A DNA stretch of 64,000 nt from Isoetes taiwanensis (taxonomy: Eukaryota > Streptophyta > Lycopodiopsida > Isoetales > Isoetaceae). Positions 32,226-43,189 of this stretch are shown here, piece after piece (positions within the stretch are counted from its first letter, which is position 1; each line of letters starts with the position of its first letter). The position numbers were made by a program, and so were the translations under genes. Where the stretch lies: NCBI GenBank assembly GCA_021234155.1, contig JAJEKV010000005.1:18462089-18526088 (forward strand). The letters run 5' to 3'. The notes beneath the pieces were generated by a model. That model did no database searches. It was not told where the DNA came from and saw nothing but the letters and a program-made list of their open reading frames with translations.

Positions 32226-33515
32226 CTAGAAAGGAGTGTGGCCAGTAGCGATTTTAAAACTCGTGTTGTAAGCCCAGAGAACAATAGGTAGCTTGTCTTG
32301 CCAATCCGTGCGAGAAGCATCACAAATTTTCTTCAGAATGGTAATGAGGGTCTTATTGGTGCTTTTAGCCAAGCCATTCCCTTGAGGATAATATGGTGTG
32401 CTTTTTCTGTGATGAATATGTAAATAATCCGTCAACTCCTTGATGATGTGATTGACAAAATGGACGCCACGATCACTGACCAGTTCTGTGGGACAACCAA
32501 AACGCGTGATAACATGTGTGTAGAGAACTTTAGCCTTACTGGCAGCAGTGTTGTCAGGAAGTGCACAGGCCTCCGCCCACTTCGTTGCATAATCTGTGAG
32601 AACCAAAATATAGCGGGCACGGGTGTGCCGCGCAGGAGGATCCATGGGCGCCACAAAGTCCACGCCCCACTTGCTGAAGGGTAGCGGGGTGGCAACGGGA
32701 GTTAAAGGAAGAGCGTCACGGGCCGTGGGTCGACCCACACGCTGACAGACATCACAGGTGCGTGCTTGAGCGTGGGCATCCTTGAAGAACGTGGGCCAAA
32801 AGTAGCATGCAAGAAGAATTTTGCGTGCTGTGGTGTCACCACTGAAATGGCCACCACCAAGGCCTTCATGGACTTGTCGAACGATTTTTGGCACTTCATG
32901 CGGGAGAACACACCGACGCAGAACCATGTCTTTGCCACGTTTGTAGAGATGGCCCGCAACCATGGTATAGTCACAGACCTCACGGAGGAACTGACGACGG
33001 CGTGAGTGAAGCTTCTCTGGAGGGAGTGTGGGATCCTCAGACGGAAGGGCTCCAGAGAGAAAATAATGCTGATAGCCATGAAACCAGTGTGTCGTGGCTG
33101 TGACCAAGAACAGTTGTGCATCTAGAAAAACATCAGAAACACCCGTGGAGGGATCATCCGTGTGGATGCGTGAGAGATAATCGGGCACAACATGAGATTT
33201 TCCTGCCGTGTAAATGATTTCGAAGGGAGCGAATTCTTGCAAAAGCATGACCCAACGAGCGATGCGACCCGTGGGCGTGGCTTTGTTGATCAAACAGAGA
33301 AGAGCTTGATGATTGACAAAGAATTTGATCTTGCTTCCCAACAAATAATGACGGAAGCATTGGACACAAAAAACTAAGCCCAGTGTTTCCTGCTCCGTGG
33401 CAGAATAATTGCGTTCCGCAGGATTGAGTTTTTGGCTAGCATAGCGGATGGGTTTATCCGTTGTGCTCACCATATGCTTGAGAGAGAACACCACCAATAG
33501 CAAAAGCGGAGACAT
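32226..33515 (-). pseudogene. gypsy B RNase H and integrase core
   Basis: 429 open codons. RNase H: IRYASQKLNPAERNYSATEQ and FFVNHQALLCLINK, where the D of the usual TDH triad is N. Integrase zinc region: HEGLGGGHFSGDT and CDVCQR. Core: WGVDFVAPMD, VSDRGVHFVN and PQGNGLAKSTNK. In the last block the catalytic Glu of NGQAE is Lys, so the DDE triad is lost. The N-terminal part before position 33515 is joined to RT only through frameshifts. Confidence 0.85.
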
Positions 33516-33618
33516 CTACATGAATATGAAAGGGCTTGTCCCATTGAGGGGGAACAAGTACCGATGCCTGAGTAAGCAAAAGCTTCAGCTTCTGAAATGC
33601 TGCCTCTATCTGGAGATT

Positions 33619-34280
33619 CTAAGCCCAAGACGATTTGTCACCCGTGAGTTTATAAATGGGATCAGCAATGGCAGCAAGTCTAGGAATGAAGGTTGCATAG
33701 TAATTGACCTTACCCAGGAAGGAACATGTATCTTTAATGTTGGATGGTGCATGTGCCTTCAGCACGCAACTGATTTTGGCAAGATCCGTGGTGATGCCTT
33801 CTTTATTAACCACATGATCCAGAAGGACACCAGAGGTGACATAGAAGGTGCATTTTTCTGGATTGAGACTGATACCAGACTCATCACATTTTTGAAAAAC
33901 CAGCTCTAACTTCTCAAGGTGGTCATCCATTGAGCTGTAGGCTGAGAAATCATCCTGAAAGATTTGCAGAAAGGGACTATCTTTCATGTAATCTTGAAAT
34001 ACTGAAAGCATGATACGTTGAAAAGTGGATGGAGAATTTGATAACCCAAAAGGAACCACCTTGTAGGCAAAAGTGCCCCACGGCGTGGTGAAGGTTGTTT
34101 TGAGTTGATCTTCCTCTTTGATGGAGATTTGATTGTACCCCAAAAAACCATCCATGAAGGAAGTACATCTCGTGACCAGCGACCTCTTCCAGAACTTGGT
34201 CTGTGAAGGGTGGCGGGAAATGGTCCCGTTCCGTGGCCTGATTTAATTTCCTGTAGTCCACGCAAACCCGATTTTTCCAT
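33619..34280 (-). pseudogene. gypsy B reverse transcriptase
   Basis: Reads YRKLNQATERDHFP, then after a frameshift LGYNQISIKEEDQLKT, FGLSNSPSTFQ and the catalytic box FQDDF in place of YxDD, followed by GISLNPEKC. One frameshift near 34150 and further breaks towards RNase H. Confidence 0.85.
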
Positions 34281-34869
34281 TGTGCTTCAGAGCAATGACA
34301 ATTGGGCTCACCTATTCTGAATGTTTGACCTCATAAATCAAGCCAGCATCAAGAAGTTTGTCAATTTCGGCTTTGATGCGGTCACGATAGTTGGTGTTGA
34401 GCCGGTACTATCGTTGCTAGATTGGGCATGCATCAGGTTTGGTGGGAATGGTCAGTCCCCTAACTCTTTTTTTTATACCCCTAAGGTCTTTATAGCTCCA
34501 TGCAAAGATGTGTTTGAACTTTTTGAATAAAGTGATGGCACGAGCTTTATAAGTTGGCGAAAGATTGGCGGCCAAGCGAACTGATTGATTTTCACCAAGA
34601 TCCACGACTTCCACCTCTGGAGTTTGAATGTGTGGGACAACTCCCATGTCCTTGACAACATGTGCAAGAGGTTGGATCATGACCGGAGGTGCAACATTTT
34701 GTGTGGTAAAGAAAAGAGGCTGCTGATTATCATCAAGCACGGGTTGCTTCATGACAGAATGGACATCTACAACATCAGAAGGAGCGTCCGTGTTGGAGAA
34801 ATGATCAACTCGTTGAATGCGATTGCAAGGAGCCAGGTACGGGTCAAGCAGAGCCGCCACGGCCTGGTC

Positions 34870-35447
34870 CTAATCAAGGGTCATGTCACCCCAAGGATCT
34901 GCATACTCAGGGTAAGAGGAGAGAGGAAGACTCCCAGGTGGAGCCTGGACCTGATAAGTATTTTGAGCATCTTCGGAATCGCTATCAGAAAGCGAGGGTT
35001 CAGTGTGTTCAACGGAAATGAGTTTGCCCGTTTCCAAATCCATAGTGGCATTGAGAGTGTCATCCGTGATGACCAGTTGATCCGTTGCCCAATAATGAAT
35101 GCTCTTAGTCTGACAGAGGAAGGGGCATCCCACCAGCATTTCATAGTCACACAGATCTTCGCCTGCTTTCCAAACACTGAATTCCAGCGGGAACTTGAGA
35201 TCGCCGATATTGATGTGGAGAAGAGGGGTGACGCCTTGAGGGCGCATGATGTGGCCGTTAGCCAGCTTGATGTCATAGGGGGCACGATAGAGTTGCTTAA
35301 TGCCCAATTGCTTCCGAAGTTTGTCTGTAATGAGGTTGACAGCACTACCTCCATCAATTTGCACATGATTGATCTATTGGTTGCCCACCGTGGCGTGCAC
35401 CGTGGGGGTTGAAGTAGCCACCGCTCCTACCAAAACCGTGAGTAGGG
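34870..35447 (-). pseudogene. gypsy B aspartic protease region
   Basis: VQIDGGSAVNLITDKLRKQL contains the DGGS active site; the frame reads back to GAVATSTPTVHATVGN before the MITE junction. Downstream HTEPSLSDSDSEDAQ is a linker to the RT-leading region at 34417-34860, which reads KKFKHIFAWSYKDLRGI. Confidence 0.8.
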
Positions 35448-36212
35448 TTTTGCCAAATTTCACGACATACCCCTGGGTTTTCACAATTTTTTGTAATGCC
35501 CTTGGTCAATGTATTTACTATTTTGTATTCTTGAAAATTGTTCAAATGCCCTTAAGATGCCCTTAATTACTCAAATGCCCTTAAGTTTTTATCCTGACAA
35601 TCTGATTAGGGTTCTTTCAAAATATGACCATCAAATCCGAGAGCCATGATCAGAATATTAGATGCTTTTGGAGGGAGTGGATTTGCATTCAGTTTCGCTT
35701 TGGCAAATGCCCTTGAAAAAATGCAAGATCAATGTATTCAGAGATATTCATATCTATATGGCAGAGAAGAGCAGATTCAAGCATGTCAGGTCAAATTAGG
35801 TTTTCCACTAGGATTCCATCAGGTTAAAACATCTAAATCTCTGCGTTATTTTCTATTAAAAAACGAAAATTGCCGATGTCAAATCCTTGCCCCAAAAATC
35901 ACTTGCAGAATCACTGCTAGCAAATCTTTGTGAAAATTGTTGATGGAATCATTGAAGGTCTCTTTGCAAATTGCTGGTGGGAGAATTGTTGTGGTAGAAC
36001 TTCTTTGATGGCAGAATTGATGACAAAAACTAATTGTTGCTGCTGTTATTCGAAAAATCACATCCATTCATAAGGGCTTTCTATGAATTACATAAAATAC
36101 AGGGGCATTTGATGATATACAAAAATTCTGAGGGCGGAATCGTTGACCAAGGGCACATTACAAAAATTTATGAAAACTTCGGGGTATGTCGTGAAATTTG
36201 TCAAAACATAAG
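35448..36212. mobile_element. MITE with long (over 130 bp) imperfect terminal inverted repeats
   Basis: The left end (TTTTGCCAAATTTCACGACA then TACCCC) is matched in inverted orientation at the right end (TTTTGACAAATTTCACGACA then TACCCC, complement of about 36190-36212). Similarity continues inwards through TTTGTAATG, CCCTTGGTCAA and AAATGCCC for about 150 bp. It carries no transposase. Long TIRs suggest a Mutator-type derivative; I could not define the target duplication. It interrupts gypsy element B. Confidence 0.75.
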
Positions 36213-37118
36213 GGTATTTTGTAGTCCCCTCCCCACACCCCTTTTTTTCTTTCTTTCATTTTTCTCTAGTGCTTTCTATTACAGGGTTTGATTTGGTCGG
36301 CCTCCGCTAACTCTAGAATGGCCAGTTGTGAGACCCACCTAGAGGTTCTTGTGCAGGGTTTTGCCATGCTTGCTATTTGATCGGCCTCAGCCCCTGCAAG
36401 ATCAACCTCACCTTGCCATGGCCATGCATTTGGACTGGCTTGCGTTTTTTTGATAGCCGCTGCTTGATGCGGCTTTCAAAACCTCCATCAGAGTTCATGG
36501 TCGGCTTTGTGTTTCCCTTGTCTGCTAATCTCTGCTTCTTCGATATTTTTTGTAATGTTTGATATGTTTAGCCTTTTATGTTCCATTCTAACTGGTATAT
36601 TTTGATACTTTGACTATCTTGTCTATTAGAGACTAGCAGCTTTTTCTATTTCGGCATGGCCAACATGACCCTTCTTAATGTTTTGTTTTAGTTGGACTAC
36701 AGTATGTTCCAGCTCTATGTCCTTGTTTCAGCTGACACACCTTACTCAACATACCAAATTCAACCGTACGTGCTTTTCATCTAGAACATGGTGTGAATTA
36801 GACCAAGATGAAGAAGCATCCATCTACAACAAGTTGCAGTGCATTAGCAAATTATTTGACGTCCACGTAGACCATACGAGGTCATGTGGCGAAACTCTAC
36901 ATAGTGTGACCTTGGGTGGTCTCGAACTCAAGACATAGTTGTTCTTCCTAGGACTAACGTGTTACCACGAGCAAGGCGAGACAAGCCCCATGGAGGGCTT
37001 GCCCTTCAAAAGGAATCTCGTTGCACCCACCCAAATGTTAACACATAGGGTATATACACGAGCATACGTAGAATATTCGTATCTCCCGTATCACCGCTGA
37101 ATAATAACCCTAGCTCTG
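36213..37118. other. RPN6 upstream intergenic region
   Basis: No gene recognised. A stretch at about 36907-36925 (GTGGTCTCGAACTCAAGAC) resembles an inverted tRNA-type B box as in SINEs, but no A box is convincing. The RPN6 promoter should lie in 36940-37118. Confidence 0.4.
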
Positions 37119-37156
37119 GTTATGGCGACGAACCTAGGCGATCTGCGGGCCTTCCG

Positions 37157-37216
37157 GTAAGCTTGCGCATACATTTTTTAGGTCAAGAAGATTGCAGTTG
37201 TTTTTTATTCCGGCAG
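37157..37216 (+). other. candidate 60-bp intron in the RPN6 leader
   Basis: GTAAGC donor at 37157 and TTTTTTATTCCGGCAG acceptor ending 37216, two bases before the RPN6 ATG. An upstream ATG at 37121 would be out of frame with RPN6 after splicing, so this is a 5' UTR intron or the sequence is unspliced leader. Confidence 0.5.
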
Positions 37217-37218
37217 GT

Positions 37219-38556
37219 ATGGCAACAGCAACAGTGGCTCAGCCTTTTACTTCTAAATCTCCATTGCCTGGAATCGATGCCTTTTCTTCTTCGATTTATC
37301 CACCCACATCTGATTCGCTTGCAAAAGCGCAGGAGGCTCGCCATGCCAACCCTTCTGATGCTATTTACATACTGAGGACGATTCTTAACGACCCTTCTTC
37401 CACTTCGGAAGTCATTCGCATAAAAGAACAAGCAATTTCAGTTCTTTCGGATGTTCTTTCAAAAGAAGGTAAGGCAGAGGAACTTCGTAGCCTGCTCACA
37501 GATCTGCGTCCTTTTTTTGCCATAATCCCTAAAGCCAAAACGGCGAAGATTGTCAGGAGTGTTATTGACGCCATAGCTAAGATTCCAGGCACTTCTGCTC
37601 TCCAGATTTCGTTATGCAGGGAGATGGTTGAGTGGACACGGGCAGAAAAACGGACCTTTTTGAGGCAGAGGGTACAGGCTCGTCTTGCGGCATTGCTAAT
37701 GCAGGAGAAGGATTACTCAGAAGCACTTACTTTGATAACAAATCTCGTGAAGGAGGTTAGGAGATTAGATGATAAGCTTCTGCTTGTGGATATTGACATG
37801 TTGGAAAGCAATCTGCATTTTTCTCTGAGAAATCTTCCAAAGGCTAAGGCAGCTCTTACAGCAGCAAGAACTGCAGCTAATGCTATATATGTACCACCTG
37901 CTGTGCAAGGGGCAATTGATCATCACAGTGGTATCTTACATGCCGAAGAAAAAGACTACAAAACAGCTTTCAGTTACTTCTTTGAGGCGTTTGAAGCATT
38001 CAATGCTCTAGATGATTCTAAAGCAGTTTTCTCCCTAAAATACATGCTTTTATGCAAAATTATGACAAATCAAGCTGATGATGTTAGCAGTCTAATCTCA
38101 TCAAAAGCAGGCTTAAAATACACTGGCGTGGATTTGGATGCAATGAAAGCTGTTGCAGAGGCATATGCAAAACGCTCCTTGAAGGACTTTGAAGAGGCTT
38201 TGAGTTCTTACAGGCCACAATTAGAAGAAGACCCCATAGTTCATAGGCACTTGTCCGCACTGTACAATACGCTGCTGGAGCAGAATCTCTGCAGGCTTAT
38301 TGAACCATATTCAAGAGTGGAGATTTTGCATATCTCTAAGCTTATAGGGCTTCCTGTTGATACAGTGGAGAAGAAGCTCTCCCAAATGATTTTGGATAAG
38401 AAGTTCTTAGGGACCTTGGATCAAGGAGCAGGATGCTTGATTATTTTTGAAGAAACCAAACCTGATGGTATATATTCAGCTACTTTGGAGACTATTGCTA
38501 ATATCAGTAAGGTCGTAGATAGCCTTTATCTTAAATCCAACAAGATTATGTCATGA
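37219..38556 (+). CDS. RPN6: 26S proteasome lid subunit RPN6 (PSMD11)
   Basis: A single uninterrupted 445-codon frame. RPN6 is a lid subunit whose N-terminal helical solenoid braces the lid against the ATPase ring and core, and whose C-terminal PCI domain joins the lid horseshoe. Conserved blocks: PKAKTAKIVRSVIDAIAKIP, EMVEWTRAEKRTFLRQRV, KEVRRLDDKLLLVDIDMLES, LRNLPKAKAALTAARTAANA, SGILHAEEKDYKTAFSYFFE, and in the PCI domain EEDPIVHRHLSALYNTLLEQ, KKLSQMILDKKFLGTLDQGA and LETIANISKVVDSLY. Length fits plant homologues with an N-terminal extension of about 25 residues. The Met at 37219 (MATATVAQ) is preferred over one 27 bases upstream, which lies within the intron-like leader. No intron interrupts the coding sequence. 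No lesion is seen; this is the best-preserved gene of the window. Confidence 0.96.
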   Translation: MATATVAQPFTSKSPLPGIDAFSSSIYPPTSDSLAKAQEARHANPSDAIYILRTILNDPSSTSEVIRIKEQAISVLSDVLSKEGKAEELRSLLTDLRPFFAIIPKAKTAKIVRSVIDAIAKIPGTSALQISLCREMVEWTRAEKRTFLRQRVQARLAALLMQEKDYSEALTLITNLVKEVRRLDDKLLLVDIDMLESNLHFSLRNLPKAKAALTAARTAANAIYVPPAVQGAIDHHSGILHAEEKDYKTAFSYFFEAFEAFNALDDSKAVFSLKYMLLCKIMTNQADDVSSLISSKAGLKYTGVDLDAMKAVAEAYAKRSLKDFEEALSSYRPQLEEDPIVHRHLSALYNTLLEQNLCRLIEPYSRVEILHISKLIGLPVDTVEKKLSQMILDKKFLGTLDQGAGCLIIFEETKPDGIYSATLETIANISKVVDSLYLKSNKIMS

Positions 38557-39928
38557 TTTTGAATTTACAGAATTATGGTAACACTGCATCGTTATGTACT
38601 TTTTAATGACATAACATGTTCATTGTTTTGTCTCTATGTTTATTTTTTTTATTTATGGTGTTGGACTTCAAATTGCACTGTCCTGGGAATACTATGGATA
38701 AGCTGAAGTGCTTAATTTGCATCACACGCTGTAATTCCTAAAGTCAAGTTGCCGAAGTAAGCAACAAAATCGAACAGGCATAAAAATATTTAATGCAGAG
38801 GATCTGGAATGTAGTGATGCTATGTCCCATTTTTCGTGAAGAGCTCTCTGCTTGTGCGTGGAAAGATTTCAAGATCTTTTGATCAAGTGCTCACCTAGTA
38901 CATCCTACAAGCCAACAAATATTGCGCTTCCAGTGCAACAGGGAACGAGTTGCAGCACAGATTTGGATTGGGACGGTGCACTAAATGGAAAATGCGAAAA
39001 AGAAACGTGGTTTGCCAGTTGATTATGCATCTAGGCAGAGGAAAGTGAAGTTGCATGATCCAGTACATCAAAGACAAACGATGCATAATAAGCAGGTCAT
39101 ATGGCCATCTTAGGAGTTTTCTGGTTAGGGGCTTCATGTTGTCTCTAGTTGATTGCTTGCTAAGTATATGCTGCCAAGTATCAACTATATTGTTAGGTTC
39201 CTTATAAATTCAGCAAGGCTCCTATCTTGTATTTTTAACAGAATGAAGCAGCGATTGAACTAAACCTGCATGACATCAGCTTTATGCAAGCAGTATATGG
39301 GGTTCATGGTTCAAGTATATGGTGTTCATGCAAGCAATAATTCAACTAATTGTCTATAGTTCAACTTTGTCTGTATGTAGCCCAAAGTACATTCTCATAA
39401 GCTGGAGGGTTCGAGGTAAGCTTCATCTAACTTGCAATAAACCATTAATTTAAGCTTTGTATTTGTATGATGTGTTTAGATATTCCTTTTCACTTGTCTG
39501 TCACATTAAGTTTCAATGCTGGTTGTTAATTTTAGAAAGCCTATAAAAAGCAATGTATTATGGTTGTGTTATGTGTTGCCAAGTCCTTACGGGATATGAT
39601 TAAAAATTTTGATAATGCAAATTGTTATTCTTTAAGTACGCCCCGAAACCGAACCTGCGCATGGATAGAGTCCATAAGCAGTATTGGCAAGCTTTGGAAT
39701 GGTGATCATGGAAAAGTGCATAGGAGTTGGTAGATGTCACAAATGAGCTTTCTCTCAATGTGGCTCTTTTTGGCTACATATATTTTTGGCTACAAATATT
39801 GGGTAATTAGAATATGCTATGGCGATCCACCTAAAAAATAAGACTAAGAAAGGAGAGCAAAGGTCGTGGTCCTGTTCCTAGTCCAATTCACCATATATAA
39901 CCAAGAAAATAGAAAGATACACTCGTGA
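38557..39928. other. RPN6 3' region and intergenic
   Basis: Starts with an AT-rich 3' UTR. I see no other gene; the rest is AT-rich and unassigned up to the LINE B tail. Confidence 0.5.
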
Positions 39929-40112
39929 GAATAGAATAGAATAGAATAGATTTTTTATTGTCCATGGAAATCAATTGGCCTATGGGACCCAAACAAAAAG
40001 AGAGCAGCAAGCGTATTACTGTCAGGATTAAAAAAACGCCGCCCCGAAGGGTTGTCGAGGGAAAAACCTTAGCAGTAATATGCTGGTACACTGTACAATT
40101 GTATAGGACAAT

Positions 40113-40514
40113 TCAATACTGTCTCGAAGGATACAACTGAGTCCGTGTATCTATAATCTCTTGAAGGTATGACCCCAACAAGCCTACGAACGCCGTATTC
40201 AATAACTCATGCAGCGGCTGGCCAGGCAATACTAACTGACCATACCGCGCTCGGATATGGGCAAACGCTGGGCAGATCTGGAGGGCATGACATTCATCTT
40301 CAATGGCGCCCTGGTGGCAACACTGACATAGCCCCTCCTCCCGTGCTTCCCGAGTCGAACGTCCTGTCTCAATACGGAGATGATATGCACCCGTGCGAAT
40401 GGAAGCTATAAGTCTGCGCTTCTTCATGGGTAAATGGGTGTACACGTATTGGTGTGAGGCTCTCGTGAGCCTAGGATTGACTTGCTGTTGATAGTGTGCC
40501 ATTTTAACGTGCAT
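40113..40514 (-). pseudogene. LINE B C-terminal zinc-binding region
   Basis: Contains KRRLIASIRTGAYHLRIETG and CQCCHQGAIEDECHALQICP, a CxxC...H...C arrangement typical of LINE C-termini. Open for 133 codons, stop at 40113. Confidence 0.7.
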
Positions 40515-40637
40515 CAGAGCATCTACGTCCCAGAGCTTGTGAAGGAAAGTAGCATCTAGGTATAACTTCAGTGCATTGTGATCCTTCTTTGTGCGTACCT
40601 GTACGCATCCGTTTGCATGTACATCCCAACGTGAGAA

Positions 40638-42367
40638 TCACTGAGCTTGCTTGTCCTTCCAACAGGCTTTGAGGCATTGGGGACCCATTGCTACGGCCAA
40701 AGCAAGGTTGGGCAAACGTGTATCACCCATAGCGACCACCTTCTGGAAGTAAATAATATGGCGTTGAGAAAACCTGTCTCCTAGAGCAGGATCTGATATG
40801 GAACTGTGGATTTTACTCCAAGGGCTCGTGCTAAAAAGGCTCTGCTCGAGATCATTCCAGGTGGTGAGGGATATCACCGGACCCCACACTTCTGCCCCAT
40901 ACAGGAGGACTAACTCGACCAAGGCCCTAAACAGGTGTGACTGATGGCCTTGGGCATACAACTCTGCCTTATCGCTGTTGTTTTGCATGGCATATAGTGC
41001 TTTCCAACCCGCCGTGACCTGCAACCTGATGGTAGCATCCCAATGGGTGGTAGTAGAGAACTCGATCCCCAAGTACTTGTAGGTCAGAGCCACCTCTACA
41101 TCTTATCCCTGGTAAATGAATGTGGGAAGCCTTGGCTGACGGGATGATGAAACTAGCAGCACCGTGGTTTTGGCCAAGTTAACTCGCATGCCAGCAAAAA
41201 GTGTCAAGAGCATCCAGGTAACGGTGCATGTCCTCTGGAGTATAGGCCAGGAGGTCGACATCGTCAACATATAGAGTTGCCAGATTGTGTGATGCATGAG
41301 ATGGGCGCCTGCCCCTCTGTGCTCAGAAAGCCAGTCTTCCAGCTGATCAATGTATAAGCCAAAGAGTGTGGGGGAGAGGGGGCAACCCTGACGTACTCCA
41401 ATACTACTGATTATCGGTTGTCCTAATGATGTGATACGGCCTGAGCATGCCTCGTATAGCCTGTATATTGCGTTCTGCAAGTCGAGGGGGGTCCCCAGCT
41501 GCCGCAATCTGTCCCATAACTTGTCCTCGGGCACTGTGTCAAAAGCTTTTGCGAAATCCACGAAACAACAGTACAGGTTTTGCCGGCGATTCCTGCTATC
41601 CTCAATCAGTGTGCGTAGAGTGAAGATATGATCAATGGTGGAATGCCTAGGCCGGAAGCTTGCTTGTGTGAGAGCTCACACATCTGCCTCTTCTGCCCAT
41701 ATCGTCAACTACTGCTCAAGGATGCCAGCCAACAGTTTTGCAAAGAGAGAGCTGACCATAATAGTGCGATAATTGGCTGGGCATTGAGTCTCCCCTGCCT
41801 TGTATATGGGCACAACTCTACTAGTGGTCCACTGCGGAGGGAAGCCTTCTTGCAATTTTTTATTGAATAGTGCCGTGAGGATAGGCACCATGGAAGCCCA
41901 GCCCACTTCAGAAGTTCCGCCTGCATGCTATCTAAATCTGTTGCCTTCCCATTAGCTCGGGGTTGCAGGCCCATGATGACATCCCCCTCTGTGATGACCA
42001 GAGCCAGGCCCATCTGTAGAGGTACTAGTGCCCGGCCCCCGAGCGGATCGTAAAGCTATTACAAGTACTGTACCCATCGCTCCGAGGTGATGTCCCCCGT
42101 GGGCTGTACAGCCTTGCTCAACACCTTTCTCTAGAATGTCCTGGGATGGCGATCCAGGAGACTGAACATCTGTTGCTCGTGCTCTGCGTGGTATTTGGCT
42201 TTCTTGTTCTTGAAGAAGGAGCGGGTATTGACTGATGGCCTGTGGACGGGATGTGGGATCAGTGACTTGTCGGACTTCGCGTTTGATCTCGGACACTCAT
42301 CATCGAACCATCTGTTGCGGGGTTGGTAGCGCCCGAGGTCCTCCATGAATGGCCTCTCCCAAAGCAT
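40638..42367 (-). pseudogene. LINE B reverse transcriptase, frameshifted
   Basis: Pieces in order: NRWFDDECPRSNAKSD (42300), FPPQWTTSRVVPIYKAGETQ, VSWISQ-type and MDFAKAFDTVPEDKLWDRLR, GVRQGCPLSPTLFGLYIDQL, YVDDVDLLAYTPEDM (about 41275, catalytic box) and the thumb-like YKYLGIEFSTTTHWDA, LYGAEVWGPV. At least four frame changes. Confidence 0.85.
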
Positions 42368-42721
42368 CTTTCAGTATCTATCAGAAGCAGATAAGTCAGC
42401 TGAACACATTGCTGCTGAAGTGTGTAATAGTCCCCCCCAGATCATGCTCAAGCATCTGGGCATAGGTCCCTGCACGGTCATAAAAGCATGATTTCATTAA
42501 TTGGATAAAATAACGCAATTTTGAGAATTTTCAGCACACCTTATTTGCTCAAGCACGAATACTTTCACCTAGTTCTCGAGCCCAACAAACATGAGGTAAT
42601 TAACATACACATATACATACAAATTATGTGTTATACTTGTACGTGTACATGATACTTGTAGAAGCCCAATAATGGCCCTACATTCTACACCAATAATTCA
42701 CATCAATAATTTTCACTTCAC

Positions 42722-42729
42722 TATAAAAA
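42722..42729 (+). promoter_or_regulatory. TATA box of the small transposon gene, copy 2
   Basis: TATAAAAA 43 bp upstream of the ATG at 42765, preceded by TTCACTTCAC; the block is conserved with copy 1. Confidence 0.65.
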
Positions 42730-42764
42730 CAACTCGACTCGGGGGTAGAGATCATTCATCTCCT

Positions 42765-43007
42765 ATGGCTTCCTCGATGTCTCGTCCAGAGCACATCCGA
42801 TCTTTCAAGTGCTACTTGAGCTACAACGATCTGAATGAATGCGCAAGAAATGGTGTTAATCTTGATCCATGGCTCCAACCTAAGGCTGATGGTCCTGCTA
42901 GTGCCTGCAGGAAGCTCACTCGTGTTAAAGTCCACATTTACTGGCTTCCTGATCAGGAGATCTATGAGCTGAATGGCATCACGAGCTTTGATGTTGATGA
43001 TGAGTGA
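42765..43007 (+). CDS. small (80 aa) acidic-tail protein encoded by the transposon, copy 2
   Basis: Complete frame MASSMSRPEHIRSFKCYLSY to FDVDDE and stop. It differs from the copy 1 protein at five of 80 residues. It sits first in the element, about 280 bp from the left end, in the same direction as the ParB-methyltransferase gene. The upstream in-frame codons from 42672 belong to the promoter block, so the start at 42765 behind the TATA box is preferred. No family recognised; function unknown. Confidence 0.65.
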   Translation: MASSMSRPEHIRSFKCYLSYNDLNECARNGVNLDPWLQPKADGPASACRKLTRVKVHIYWLPDQEIYELNGITSFDVDDE

Positions 43008-43189
43008 ATCAATGTTATCAGTGATGACCACTGTATCTGTTTATGATATAATAATGGTATGAGCACCTATAAACTATGTAAGGATGTAATAGCACAATGA
43101 ATATTGTTTGATGTATCATACCTGAGTGTAGTGTAGGGTTGTGCTCTTCGACTTCCACTATATCTGCAAGCTTTTTCAATCACACTTCC

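Larger units (their letters stand above)
30565..35447 (-). mobile_element. Ty3/gypsy element B, gag missing, decayed
   Basis: On the minus strand, in order: protease, reverse transcriptase, RNase H, integrase, a 0.7 kb spacer, a polypurine tract and a 3' LTR. Protease begins beside a MITE at about 35447, and no gag is found beyond the MITE, so the element is 5'-truncated. The LTR start is TGTTAGTCC at 31077 running left; its far end near 30565-30590 is a guess because no 5' LTR copy exists to compare. Frameshifts and an altered integrase active site show it is dead. Confidence 0.8.

Noticed and set aside
34585-35412. 275-codon plus-strand frame
   Set aside because: Antisense shadow of the gypsy B protease and linker region on the minus strand.
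36900-36940. tRNA-like B box suggesting a SINE or tRNA gene
   Set aside because: No matching A box, cloverleaf or tail was found.
37219-38556. First thought: COP9 signalosome subunit 4 (also a PCI protein)
   Set aside because: The blocks EMVEWTRAEKRTFLRQRV, PKAKAALTAARTAANA and KKFLGTLDQGAGCL are specific to RPN6/PSMD11.
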